A stretch of DNA of 64,000 nt from Fimenecus sp045613685. Lineage in GTDB: Bacteria > Bacillota > Clostridia > Oscillospirales > Acutalibacteraceae. This document shows, piece after piece, positions 9,576-18,292 of this stretch (positions within the stretch are counted from its first letter, which is position 1; each line of letters starts with the position of its first letter). Below the pieces are notes generated by a model. The model made no database searches. It saw only the letters and a list, made by a program, of their open reading frames with translations, and had not been told where the DNA came from. The stretch spans positions 9,520-73,519 of the forward strand of contig JAZLBL010000015.1 in the NCBI GenBank assembly GCA_045613685.1, in the 5' to 3' direction. The translations under genes and the position numbers were made by a program.

Positions 9576-9878
9576 TTATTTTCTTCCCTTTTTCTTTTCG
9601 TCTTTGTGTAATTCTGGATTATAACGATAGAAAATCATACTACCACCGATTACACCAACACATTCACTGTTTGTTGCTTCTGCAAGCTTTTGTGCAATGT
9701 CTTTTGGTTTTTCAGGGCTTGTTTCTAAAAGCACTTTAAGTTTGATAAGTTCTCTTGCTTTGAGTGCATCATCTGTCTGTTTGATAAGAGCGTCTGAAAT
9801 TCCACCCTTACCAACTTGAAACAATGCTTGAAGTCCGTTTGCCTGACTTCTCCAATATGCTCTTTCTTTACTTGTCAT
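9576..9878 (-). CDS. YhbY/CRM-domain RNA-binding protein
   Basis: About 100 residues forming a single CRM (YhbY) domain that associates with pre-50S ribosomal particles. Seen: LQALFQVGKGGIS (the GxxG-type RNA-binding loop region), IKLKVLLETSPE and a GGSMIFYR ending, plus a Lys-rich tail. The ATG at 9878 gives MTSKERAYWRSQA, has AGGAG at workable spacing and fits relatives such as B. subtilis YqeI. An ATG at 9887 overlaps the rdgB stop but sits almost on the same AGGAG, so it is less likely. Confidence 0.88.
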   Translation of the reverse strand: MTSKERAYWRSQANGLQALFQVGKGGISDALIKQTDDALKARELIKLKVLLETSPEKPKDIAQKLAEATNSECVGVIGGSMIFYRYNPELHKDEKKKGRK

Positions 9879-9883
9879 TTTGT

Positions 9884-10477
9884 TCATTCTCCTAAATACT
9901 TTGGAAGTTCTTCTACAAATTTTCTTAAAGCGTTGCCACGATGGCTAACCTTATCTTTTTCTTCTGCTGAAAGCTCACCGAAAGTTTTGTCACCAACAAG
10001 GAATACTGGGTCATAACCAAAACCACCATTGCCTTGTACTTCGTGTGCAATTACACCCTCGCAAGTGCCACGAACTGTGAAACTTCTGCCGTCAGGGAAA
10101 CAACAACAAACACAACTTACAAATCGTGCTGTTCTTTCTGCATCGGGAACATCTTTCATAAGTCCTAAAAGCTTTTCGTTATTCTTAGCGTCGTTGCCGT
10201 GTTCACCACCGAAACGAGCCGAATAAACACCCGGTGCACCATCAAGAAAGTCAACCATAAGTCCTGAATCGTCTGCAACACAGACCATTCCACTTTCTTT
10301 GCATCCGCTATCTGCTTTTAAGAAAGCATTTTCTTCAAATGTTTCACCTGTTTCGTCAACATCTGAAAGAGTGATTCCTGCCATATCGGCAGTTAAAACA
10401 TTTATACCAAGTGGAGCAAGTATTCTCTGTAACTCCGCTTGCTTTTTCATATTATGAGTTGCGATTAAAAAGTCCAA
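9884..10477 (-). CDS. rdgB: RdgB/HAM1 non-canonical purine NTP pyrophosphatase
   Basis: 197-residue nucleotide pool sanitiser that hydrolyses ITP, XTP and dITP to monophosphates. It shows the N-terminal ATHNMKKQAEL loop, the DDSGLMVDFL metal/base motif near residue 70, PGVYSARFGG, and GNGGFGYDPVF near 150, all diagnostic of the family. Its start lies inside the last 26 nt of ftsY, so translation is likely coupled to ftsY. Confidence 0.95.
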   Translation of the reverse strand: MDFLIATHNMKKQAELQRILAPLGINVLTADMAGITLSDVDETGETFEENAFLKADSGCKESGMVCVADDSGLMVDFLDGAPGVYSARFGGEHGNDAKNNEKLLGLMKDVPDAERTARFVSCVCCCFPDGRSFTVRGTCEGVIAHEVQGNGGFGYDPVFLVGDKTFGELSAEEKDKVSHRGNALRKFVEELPKYLGE

Positions 10478-11603
10478 AGAAACCCCTCTTTTTCTTTTCT
10501 TCTTTTTCAGGTTCAGAAGTTTCTATCTCTTCTTCCTGTTCCAATCCGATTTCATCTGTTTCGGAAGCATCTTCAAGCTCTCCACTGTATTCATCGGCGA
10601 GTTCTTCTTGTAAAAGAGCTTCATCAGTGTCTTCATATTCTTCGATAATCTCTTCCACAGTTTCAAGTTGAATATCCTCCTCTTCTTTATAATCTATCTT
10701 GTCAAACAAGCCGTCTGCAAATGCCTCTGGCTTGAATGGTTGCAAGTCGTCAATCTGTTCACCAACACCGATAAACTTAACAGGAATGCCAAGTTCATTT
10801 TTAATCGCAAGAACAACACCACCACGAGCAGTACCGTCAAGCTTTGTGAGAACAATACCTGTAATATCTGCAACTGACTTAAATTCTCTTGCCTGATTAA
10901 CTGCATTCTGACCTGTTGTTGCATCAAGCACCAACAAAACTTCACGGTCAGAATAAGGAAGTTCTCGGTCAATAACACGATAAATCTTATTAAGCTCATC
11001 CATAAGATTTTTCTTGTTGTGAAGACGACCTGCAGTGTCAATAATGATGATTTCACTATCTCTTGCCTTTGCAGCACTGATTGTATCAAATACAACTGCC
11101 GCAGCGTCTGCACCCTCTTTGTGCTTAACAATGTCAACGCCTGAACGGTCTGCCCATATTTGTAACTGGTCAATAGCAGCAGCACGGAATGTGTCAGCCG
11201 CACCGAGAATAACACTCTTGCCCTGTGCTTTATACATTGATGCCATTTTACCGATTGTTGTTGTCTTACCAACACCATTCACACCGATTACAAGGATAAC
11301 TGATGGAACTGTGATAAGCCCCATATCTTCGCCACCATAAAGCATTTCCGCAACGATTGTTTTAATCTGTGCACGGATTGAGTCAGCACCTTTGATTTTG
11401 CCCTTTGCAACTTCTTCACGAAGTTTTTCGGTAATCTCAACAGCAGTTGTAACACCAACATCACCCATAACAAGAATTTCTTCAAGTTCGGTATAAAGGT
11501 CGTCTGTTACTTCATCAAAGCTATCGAGCATATCATCAATAGCCCCTGCCATTTTATTTCTTGTCTTTGTAAGACCAAAGTTGATTTTTTTGAAAATTCC
11601 CAT
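10452..11603 (-). CDS. ftsY: Signal recognition particle receptor FtsY with acidic C-terminal extension
   Basis: SRP-receptor GTPase (383 aa) that docks SRP-ribosome complexes at the membrane. The N domain starts directly at MGIFKKINFGLTKTR, as in other Firmicutes. The G domain has GVNGVGKTTTIGK near residue 111, DTFRAAAIDQL, DTAGRLHNK, LTKLDGTARGG and GVGEQIDDLQPF. After about residue 304 comes an unusual tail of some 80 residues: about 65 very acidic residues, then EKKKRGFFGLFNRNS. E. coli FtsY has the same two elements (KKRGFFSWLG and the acidic A domain) at its N-terminus. The ATG at 11603 has an AAAGGA site; the frame is open to 11705 but those 34 residues are not FtsY-like. Confidence 0.95.
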   Translation of the reverse strand: MGIFKKINFGLTKTRNKMAGAIDDMLDSFDEVTDDLYTELEEILVMGDVGVTTAVEITEKLREEVAKGKIKGADSIRAQIKTIVAEMLYGGEDMGLITVPSVILVIGVNGVGKTTTIGKMASMYKAQGKSVILGAADTFRAAAIDQLQIWADRSGVDIVKHKEGADAAAVVFDTISAAKARDSEIIIIDTAGRLHNKKNLMDELNKIYRVIDRELPYSDREVLLVLDATTGQNAVNQAREFKSVADITGIVLTKLDGTARGGVVLAIKNELGIPVKFIGVGEQIDDLQPFKPEAFADGLFDKIDYKEEEDIQLETVEEIIEEYEDTDEALLQEELADEYSGELEDASETDEIGLEQEEEIETSEPEKEEKKKRGFFGLFNRNS

Positions 11604-11668
11604 AATGAAAATCCTTTCGAGAATTTGTTTTTTCTTTATCCTGTCGTAGCTTAAATTTTGCTTATATT

Positions 11669-11729
11669 GTGCTTTTTTGCAATGGCGAAGTGTATGCAGA
11701 TACACAAGTTACCATTGTGAAAAAGTGCA
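11669..11729 (-). other. Long imperfect hairpin in the smc-ftsY gap
   Basis: In the 138-nt space between smc and ftsY, the minus strand can fold CAATGG with CCATTG, and inside it GTGTAT with ATACAC (loop CTGC). Outside, TTTTTC/GAAAAA-like and GCAC-type stretches extend the stem with internal loops. It lacks a clean U-tract, so it may be a processing or attenuation structure. No open frame of note is present. Confidence 0.45.
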
Positions 11730-11741
11730 AGATGAGTGAAA

Positions 11742-14700
11742 TTAAGCGAGACCTAATTTGCGAGCCATTTCTGCGGTCTTCAACTCGAGGATTTTTGATA
11801 CACCCTCTTCTTGCATTGTAACACCATAAAGCATATCTGCTTCTTCCATTGTGCCACGACGGTGAGTGATAAGAATAAACTGTGTATTCTTTGTCATTCG
11901 TCTTACATACTGTGCATAACGAACAACGTTAACATCGTCAAGAGCCGCTTCAACTTCGTCAAAGATTACGAATGGAGCAGGTGTAACTTTAAGAATCGCA
12001 AAGAGAAGTGCAATAGCTGAAAGTCCCTTTTCACCACCAGAAAGCAAGTTGATATTCTGAACATTTTTGCCTGGTGGTTGAACTTTAATTTCAATATCAC
12101 ATTCGAGAACATTCATTTCATCTTCAAGCACCAATTCAGCTTTACCACCACCGAAGAGTTCAGCAAAGGTTTCACCGAATGCGGTGTTGATTTTCTGGAA
12201 CTGTTCACGGAACTGAACGCTCATCTTTGTTGTTAAATCATCAATAAGACGGATAAGCTCGGCTTTTGATTTTTCAACATCACCGATTTGCTCTGACATA
12301 AATTCATATCTTTCTGATACTTCTTTATATTCGTCAATAGCAGAAACGTTAACTGAGCCAAGTCCACGAATTTCGTTCTTTAATGCAGAAAGACGAGTTC
12401 TTGCCTCACCAATATTTTCAATAACGATTTGAAGTGCGATAGCTTCACGTCTTGTGAGCTGATATTCGTCATAGAGTTTTGAATTATATTCTTCAAACTC
12501 GTTGAGCATTGCTGCTTTTCTTTCTTCAAGACGAGCAAGCTCACCGCTGACTCTTTCTCTTTCAGAACTCTTTTCTTTTTCAAGATTTCGAAGGTCAGTA
12601 TTTTCTTTTTCAAGATTTGTTCTCTCTTCAATCAAATCGTCAACATTTGTTTTTGCGTCGCCACATTGTTTGCGAAGTTCGTCGGCAGACGCACGAAGAC
12701 TCTCAATATCTTTTGTGAGCCAGATGTTTTTATTCTTGAATGCTTCAATTTCTTTGTCGAGCTCTTCAAGTCTTGTTGTTTTTGAGCCTTTGAGAATATC
12801 CAAACGACGAATGTTATCATCAGCTGATTCAATATCTTTCTGGAATCCGAGAATTTCAAGTCTGATTTGCTCTGCTTTTTGTGAAAGCTCTTCTCTAACG
12901 TGAGAAAGACTTTCTCTGTCACCGCTGACTGCTTCAAGACTTTTTTCTTTCTGTGCGATTTCTTGGTTTAATTCTTCAACTTTCTGACGAGCAGTAACAC
13001 TGTCGTTATTGATTTTCTCAATTCTTTCGTTGAGATTTTTTTCTTCGTCAAGAAGTTCTTTCACACCACTAGAAGATGCATCAAATTCACTTTCTGCAAG
13101 CTTATATTCACCTTCAAGACGAATTTTTTCTTCATTAGCAGAAAGAATGTCGCCTTCAATACCTTCAAGGTCTGCAATAGCAGATGCTAAATCTTCACTG
13201 AGCATTTTTTCTTGAACAGCAAGGTTATTCTTTTTATCTTCAAGGTCTTTGACAGATGCCATAAGTTTCTCGATTTCGTTTGAACGAGAGAGCATTCCCA
13301 CGCCCTGTGCCTTACTACCACCAGTCATTGAGCCGCCGGCATTGATAACTTGTCCGTCAAGAGTAACGATTTTAAATCTGTTCTTATATTTCTTTGCCAT
13401 TGCAATAGCAGAATCCATATCTTCACAAACAACTGTTTTGCCGAGAAGATTTTCAATGATGTCTGCATATTTTTTGTCTGCACTAACAAGGTTAGATGCG
13501 ATATTAACAAAGCCGTAAGAATCGTCTAAAGCTTTTTCATCAAGACTTCTTGATTTAATCGCAGAAAGTGGCAAGAATGTTGCACGACCACCACGAGTTT
13601 CTTTAAGAAATGCGATTGCTCGTTTAGCGTCGTTTTCGTTGTCAACAACCACATTCTGAATTGCAACACCCAAAGCAGTTTCGACTGCAACTGAATATTT
13701 ATCTTTAACTGTGATGAGTTGTGAAAGCGGACCATGAACACCACGAAGTGCACCACGCTTACTTTCTTTCATAACGCTACGAACTGAGCCCTGATAACCC
13801 TCCATATTCTTTTCAAGGTCATCAAGCACACGAATTCTTTCGTTTTTGCGTCCGATTTCGCTATCGAGAGTCGCAATTTCTGCCTTTAACTTATCGCTCT
13901 TTTCAGTTCTTGTCTGAACTTTAATGCGATATCCATCAACTGCATTTTTATATCCGTTGATTTTTTCGATACATTCATCCAATGCTTTTTGAGCATTGTT
14001 TTTCTTTTCTTCAAGAGCTAAAACAGTTTCTTTACGGTTGCCTAAAAGGTCATCAATCGCAGTGATTCTTGTTCTGATTTCTTCAATCTGTGAGTTTGCA
14101 GTTTCACTGATAACACGATTATCTGCAAGAGCAACTGTGAGAAGTGAGATTTCTTTTGAAAGGTCTGCAGCAACTGATGCGAATTCGTCATTCTCACTCT
14201 GCAATTTTTCGATTTCACCAATCTGTGCCTGTAGTTTTGCATTTGCATCTTCAAGACCTTTTTGAGCCAATGCTTTCTGCTCATTTGCAGATTCGATTTG
14301 TGTGTCAATATCTGTTTCGTCTTCGTTAGCAGTCAACTTGTCTTTTTCAAGTCTTTCGATTGATTCGTTATTGTGAGCAATAGAGTTTTCATAAACCTTT
14401 GCCTGACTTTCAAGCTCGGCTGCTTGTTCTTCAAAATGAGATGTTGACGCACGAACTTCTTCAATTTTAACATTGATTTCGTGTGTCTTTTCAATAATCT
14501 CATTCATCTTCTGCTCAATATCTTCAAGTTGTTTCTGAGCGTCTTTATATTGAACAGATGCGATATCTATTTTTCTGTCTTGGTCTTTTAATTTCTCTTG
14601 AGTTTTCTCAATATTATGTAGCCAGATGCCGATTTCAAGATTTTTTCTTTCTTCGGCCAGTATTAAGAATTTCTGTGCTTTTTCACTTTGAGTTTTAAGT

Positions 14701-15311
14701 GGACCAACACGAGATTCAAGTTCTGTTAAAATATCACGAAGTCTAATTAAATTTTCTTCTGCTTGGTTAAGTCTTTTTAAAGCATCGCTTCTTCTGTAAC
14801 GGAAATGTGAAATACCCGCTGCTTCTTCAAACATTTCACGGCGTTCACCTGATTTTGAAGAAATAAGTTCAGCAATCTTGCCCTGGCTGACCATTGAATA
14901 ACCATCACGGCCAAGACCTGTATCCATAAACAATTCGTTAATATCACGAAGTCTAACATTTTCGCCATTGATTTTATATTCACTATCGCCACTGCGATAA
15001 AAACGACGAGTGATGTTCACTTCGTCTTTATCACAGTTGAGTTTTCTGTCTTCGTTATCAAGGCAAAGAGTAACTTCTGCAAAACCTGTTGCTTTTCGAA
15101 GTGATGTACCACTGAAAATAACATCTTCCATTTTTGAGCCACGAAGACTCTTTGTGGATTGTTCACCAAGAACCCAACGAACAGCGTCAGATATATTACT
15201 CTTACCACTACCGTTAGGGCCAACAACACCTGTTATTCCTTTATTAAATTGAAGTACTGTTTTGTCGGGACAAGACTTAAATCCCTGCATAGTAATTGAT
15301 TTTAAAATCAT
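11742..15311 (-). CDS. smc: Chromosome segregation ATPase SMC
   Basis: 1189-residue SMC protein, the motor of the ScpAB condensin complex. The N-terminal head has GPNGSGKSNISDAVRWVLG (Walker A, near 32). Two long coiled-coil arms flank a hinge at about 510-640 (start YQGSVRSV, Gly-rich INAGGSMTGGS end). The C-terminal head has LLSGGEKGLSAIALLFAI (signature, near 1089) and FVIFDEVEAALDD (Walker B/D-loop). Length is typical. It overlaps the upstream radical SAM gene by 4 nt and is separated from ftsY by 138 nt containing a long hairpin. Confidence 0.97.
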   Translation of the reverse strand: MILKSITMQGFKSCPDKTVLQFNKGITGVVGPNGSGKSNISDAVRWVLGEQSTKSLRGSKMEDVIFSGTSLRKATGFAEVTLCLDNEDRKLNCDKDEVNITRRFYRSGDSEYKINGENVRLRDINELFMDTGLGRDGYSMVSQGKIAELISSKSGERREMFEEAAGISHFRYRRSDALKRLNQAEENLIRLRDILTELESRVGPLKTQSEKAQKFLILAEERKNLEIGIWLHNIEKTQEKLKDQDRKIDIASVQYKDAQKQLEDIEQKMNEIIEKTHEINVKIEEVRASTSHFEEQAAELESQAKVYENSIAHNNESIERLEKDKLTANEDETDIDTQIESANEQKALAQKGLEDANAKLQAQIGEIEKLQSENDEFASVAADLSKEISLLTVALADNRVISETANSQIEEIRTRITAIDDLLGNRKETVLALEEKKNNAQKALDECIEKINGYKNAVDGYRIKVQTRTEKSDKLKAEIATLDSEIGRKNERIRVLDDLEKNMEGYQGSVRSVMKESKRGALRGVHGPLSQLITVKDKYSVAVETALGVAIQNVVVDNENDAKRAIAFLKETRGGRATFLPLSAIKSRSLDEKALDDSYGFVNIASNLVSADKKYADIIENLLGKTVVCEDMDSAIAMAKKYKNRFKIVTLDGQVINAGGSMTGGSKAQGVGMLSRSNEIEKLMASVKDLEDKKNNLAVQEKMLSEDLASAIADLEGIEGDILSANEEKIRLEGEYKLAESEFDASSSGVKELLDEEKNLNERIEKINNDSVTARQKVEELNQEIAQKEKSLEAVSGDRESLSHVREELSQKAEQIRLEILGFQKDIESADDNIRRLDILKGSKTTRLEELDKEIEAFKNKNIWLTKDIESLRASADELRKQCGDAKTNVDDLIEERTNLEKENTDLRNLEKEKSSERERVSGELARLEERKAAMLNEFEEYNSKLYDEYQLTRREAIALQIVIENIGEARTRLSALKNEIRGLGSVNVSAIDEYKEVSERYEFMSEQIGDVEKSKAELIRLIDDLTTKMSVQFREQFQKINTAFGETFAELFGGGKAELVLEDEMNVLECDIEIKVQPPGKNVQNINLLSGGEKGLSAIALLFAILKVTPAPFVIFDEVEAALDDVNVVRYAQYVRRMTKNTQFILITHRRGTMEEADMLYGVTMQEEGVSKILELKTAEMARKLGLA

Positions 15312-16309
15312 TGTAAAACCTCAACTTCAATGTCAAATTCTTCTAAATTTTCTTTACCCTTTATTATACAATGAAATCCTTGATTTTTCAATGCTTTTTC
15401 GTTTCTTTTCTGCTGTCCTTTTGCCTTAGAAAGCACTTTTTTATTAACATAAATCACATATTCTTTATTTTTGTCTTTTGTCTCTAATTTTTCAAGGATT
15501 TTTTGAAGGTATATTTGTCCTTCGCATAGCTCTCTAAACGCTGGGTGATAAGCTCCACCCACCATATCACTTTCAACTGTTTCACTACTGTGAAGACCTA
15601 ATTTTATGACTTTTATTCCATTGCTTTCAAACATCTGCAAAAGTTTAGCACAGAATGGCGCAGAGTCTTCTGCATCTGGTGCTATGTATTCACCTTTTTC
15701 CTGCAAATATGCAAGGTGTGTGTTTTTGAGCACAACCGTAGGGTAAATTCTCACCGTATCAGGTTTGATTTTTATAATTTCAAGAGCCGTTTGCTCATCT
15801 TTTTCGAAATCACTTTTATAAAGCCCCGTCATCATTTGAAGACCTAACTCAAAACCATATTCTTGTATAAGTTTTGATGCATTTCGCACATCATCTGCTG
15901 TATGTCCACGACGATTAAACCTTAAAACTTCGCCATTCATACTCTGCGCACCCAATTCAATAGCCGTTACACCATGGTTTTTTAGTGTTTCAAGTATGTC
16001 TTCATTGATGCAATCAGGACGAGTCGAAACCCTGATTCCCTTAAATTTATATACATCCAAAAAATGCTTTGCGGCGGTCAAAAGAGAGATCATTTCTTCC
16101 CTTTCAATCGCCGTAAAACTACCACCAAAGAATGCAATTTCAGTATTCTCTGGTGAGACATTATATTTAATTGCAGTTTCAACCGCATCTTCAACATCCT
16201 TAGGAGTTGCAGATGCTATTTGCCCACTGATTGCTCTTTGATTGCAAAAACTGCAATCATTTGGGCAACCCTTGTGTGGAACAAAAATGCTTATATTATT
16301 GTGACTCAT
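15308..16309 (-). CDS. Radical SAM protein (Elp3-like core plus Radical_SAM_C)
   Basis: 333-residue radical SAM enzyme. The cluster-binding motif is CPNDCSFC (CxxxCxxC) at about residues 15-22, followed by FFGGSFTAI, STRPDCI and ELGAQSMNGEVL, as in the Elp3/HemN-like subgroup. It is much shorter than Elp3 and lacks the acetyltransferase domain; the C-terminal 90 residues fit Radical_SAM_C. The substrate is unknown. Members of this group are commonly found between rnc and smc in Firmicutes, which points to a housekeeping, possibly RNA-linked role (inference). Confidence 0.88.
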   Translation of the reverse strand: MSHNNISIFVPHKGCPNDCSFCNQRAISGQIASATPKDVEDAVETAIKYNVSPENTEIAFFGGSFTAIEREEMISLLTAAKHFLDVYKFKGIRVSTRPDCINEDILETLKNHGVTAIELGAQSMNGEVLRFNRRGHTADDVRNASKLIQEYGFELGLQMMTGLYKSDFEKDEQTALEIIKIKPDTVRIYPTVVLKNTHLAYLQEKGEYIAPDAEDSAPFCAKLLQMFESNGIKVIKLGLHSSETVESDMVGGAYHPAFRELCEGQIYLQKILEKLETKDKNKEYVIYVNKKVLSKAKGQQKRNEKALKNQGFHCIIKGKENLEEFDIEVEVLQ

Positions 16310-16971
16310 AAGCCCATTAACTCCAAAGCAGATTTTGCTGCTTCTTGCTCTGCTCGTTTTTTACTGCTACCCTTGCCACGACCGATAACATTGCTGTTAA
16401 GATGCACCTCAACAATGAATTCTTTGTTATGGTCAGGTCCGCTTTCGCCAACAACGATATATTCAAATTTTTCTGTTGGATTCTGTTGCAAAACTTCTTG
16501 CAAAGTGCTCTTATAATCTTTGAAAACAGGTTTTGTTTCAGTTGCAATTTCGATAAATGGCAACACAAATTCTGTTGCTTTTTCGATTCCACCATCAAGA
16601 TAAATTGCTGCAATAAGAGCTTCAAAAGCGTCTGAAATTACAGATGGTCGTTTTCTTCCGCCTGTTCTTTCTTCGCCCTTGCCTAAAAGCACCATTTCGC
16701 CAAGTCCAATTTTTTCAGCATAACCAAAAAGTGTTTTTTCGCAGACTGCATAAGCACGCTTTTTGGTGAGCTCACCTTCAGGCTTGTCCTTATAATGCTC
16801 AAAAAGATATTCAGCAGTAATAAAGCCCAAAACGGAGTCGCCTAAAAATTCAAGACGCTCGTTATCAAGTCCTGTGCCGATTTCGTTAGCATAGGACGAG
16901 TGAGTCAATGCTCTTTCTAAAAGCTTTTTATCTTTAAATTCATATCCGATTTTCTTCTCAAAATCAGTCAT
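16306..16971 (-). CDS. rnc: Ribonuclease III
   Basis: Double-strand-specific endoribonuclease that processes rRNA and mRNA. The catalytic signature NERLEFLGDSVLG lies near residue 40, the second catalytic Glu region is DAFEALIAAIYLDGG near 110, and a C-terminal double-stranded RNA-binding domain ends in GKGSSKKRAEQEAAKSAL. The start at ATG 16971 is preferred because AGGTGA sits 5-6 nt upstream; a GTG at 16980 in the same frame would overlap trmFO by 8 nt. It overlaps the downstream radical SAM gene by 4 nt. Confidence 0.96.
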   Translation of the reverse strand: MTDFEKKIGYEFKDKKLLERALTHSSYANEIGTGLDNERLEFLGDSVLGFITAEYLFEHYKDKPEGELTKKRAYAVCEKTLFGYAEKIGLGEMVLLGKGEERTGGRKRPSVISDAFEALIAAIYLDGGIEKATEFVLPFIEIATETKPVFKDYKSTLQEVLQQNPTEKFEYIVVGESGPDHNKEFIVEVHLNSNVIGRGKGSSKKRAEQEAAKSALELMGL

Positions 16972-16972
16972 T

Positions 16973-18292
16973 TTATTCACCTAGATTGTTGTTTTTGCAA
17001 AATTCTTTGAGAGAAGTCATACCCCTTTGGGCTAATTGCATATATCTCTCTTGTTTATCTCTGATTTTATCAGGTAATGATGGGAGAACCCCAAAGTTTG
17101 CACCCATTGGTTGAAAATTCTTAACACTTTCATCACTTATATATCGGCTCAATGCACCAATCATTGTATCTTGTGGAAGAACAACTGTTTCTTCGCCTTT
17201 AAGTCTTTTTGCAAGGTTGATTCCTGCCATAAGACCACTTGCAGCAGATTCCATATAACCTTCTACACCTGTAATCTGACCACCGAAGAATAAATATGGA
17301 TTTGTTCTCAAACTGAAATCACCATTAAGCAGTCTTGGCGAGTCAATAAATGTATTTCTATGCATTACGCCATATCTCAAAAATTCTGCATTTTTGAGCG
17401 CTGGGAACATTGAGAAAACTCTCTTCTGCTCACCGAATTTAAGATTAGTCTGAAATCCTACAAGGTTATACATTGTGCCGTCTTTGTTTTCTTTGCGAAG
17501 TTGAAGATTTGCCCAAGGTCTGTGCCCTGTCCGTGGGTCTGTGAGCCCAACAGGTTTTAACGGACCATATCGCATTGTATCCTTGCCACGAGATGCTAAA
17601 ACTTCAATAGGCATGCAACCTTCATAAACATCTTTTCTCTTATCAAAAGAATGAACATCTGCACTTTCTGCGTTTATAATCGCATCATAAAAAGCCTCAT
17701 ATTCTTCTTTATTCATAGGACAATTTATATAATCATCTGCTCCACCGCGGTCATATCTTGACTGTGTGAATGCGCAAGTCATATCAATGCTTTCTGCACT
17801 GACAATAGGTGCCGCTGCGTCAAAGAAAGAGAGTCCATTACCACACAAATTACGGATAGTTTCTGCTAAACCATCACTTGCAAGTGGACCTGCACAAATC
17901 ACAACGCCATCATAACCTGTTGGAATTTCTGTAACTTCTTTTTCGATTATATTTATATTTTTATCTGCTTTGATTTTTTCAGTAATAATTCTTGAAAACT
18001 CGTAGCGGTCAACGGCTAATGCTCCACCCGCTTCGACCTTGCTTTCATAAGCAGTTTCAACACAAATTGAGCCTAAATATGCCATTTCGTGTTTTAAAAG
18101 ACCTGCCGCAGAATTAAGTCTTTCTGCTTTTAATGAGTTTGAGCAAACAAGCTCGGCAAGAGTATCTAATTTATGAGCAGGTGATTTTTTGTGAGGTTTC
18201 ATTTCAAACAAGTCAACAGAAATGTCGTTTTTTGAAAGTGCTTTTGCACACTCAACCCCCGCAAGACCACCACCGATTACTGCTACTTTCAT
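16973..18292 (-). CDS. trmFO: TrmFO, folate-dependent tRNA m5U54 methyltransferase
   Basis: 439-residue flavoprotein that uses methylenetetrahydrofolate and NAD(P)H to methylate U54 in the T-loop of tRNA. Typical features are the FAD-binding VIGGGLAGVECAKAL at the N-terminus, LVCSNSLKAERLNSA near 48, RYDRGGADDYINCPM near 180, PLKPVGLTDPRTG and the C-terminal GGQITGVEGYMESAASG. The order topA-trmFO is classical for Firmicutes. It overlaps the topA stop by 4 nt. Confidence 0.97.
   Translation of the reverse strand: MKVAVIGGGLAGVECAKALSKNDISVDLFEMKPHKKSPAHKLDTLAELVCSNSLKAERLNSAAGLLKHEMAYLGSICVETAYESKVEAGGALAVDRYEFSRIITEKIKADKNINIIEKEVTEIPTGYDGVVICAGPLASDGLAETIRNLCGNGLSFFDAAAPIVSAESIDMTCAFTQSRYDRGGADDYINCPMNKEEYEAFYDAIINAESADVHSFDKRKDVYEGCMPIEVLASRGKDTMRYGPLKPVGLTDPRTGHRPWANLQLRKENKDGTMYNLVGFQTNLKFGEQKRVFSMFPALKNAEFLRYGVMHRNTFIDSPRLLNGDFSLRTNPYLFFGGQITGVEGYMESAASGLMAGINLAKRLKGEETVVLPQDTMIGALSRYISDESVKNFQPMGANFGVLPSLPDKIRDKQERYMQLAQRGMTSLKEFCKNNNLGE

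Noticed and set aside
10411..10671. Ser-rich 86-residue plus-strand frame
   Set aside because: It mirrors the Glu/Asp-rich codons of the FtsY tail on the opposite strand; composition is an artefact of that.
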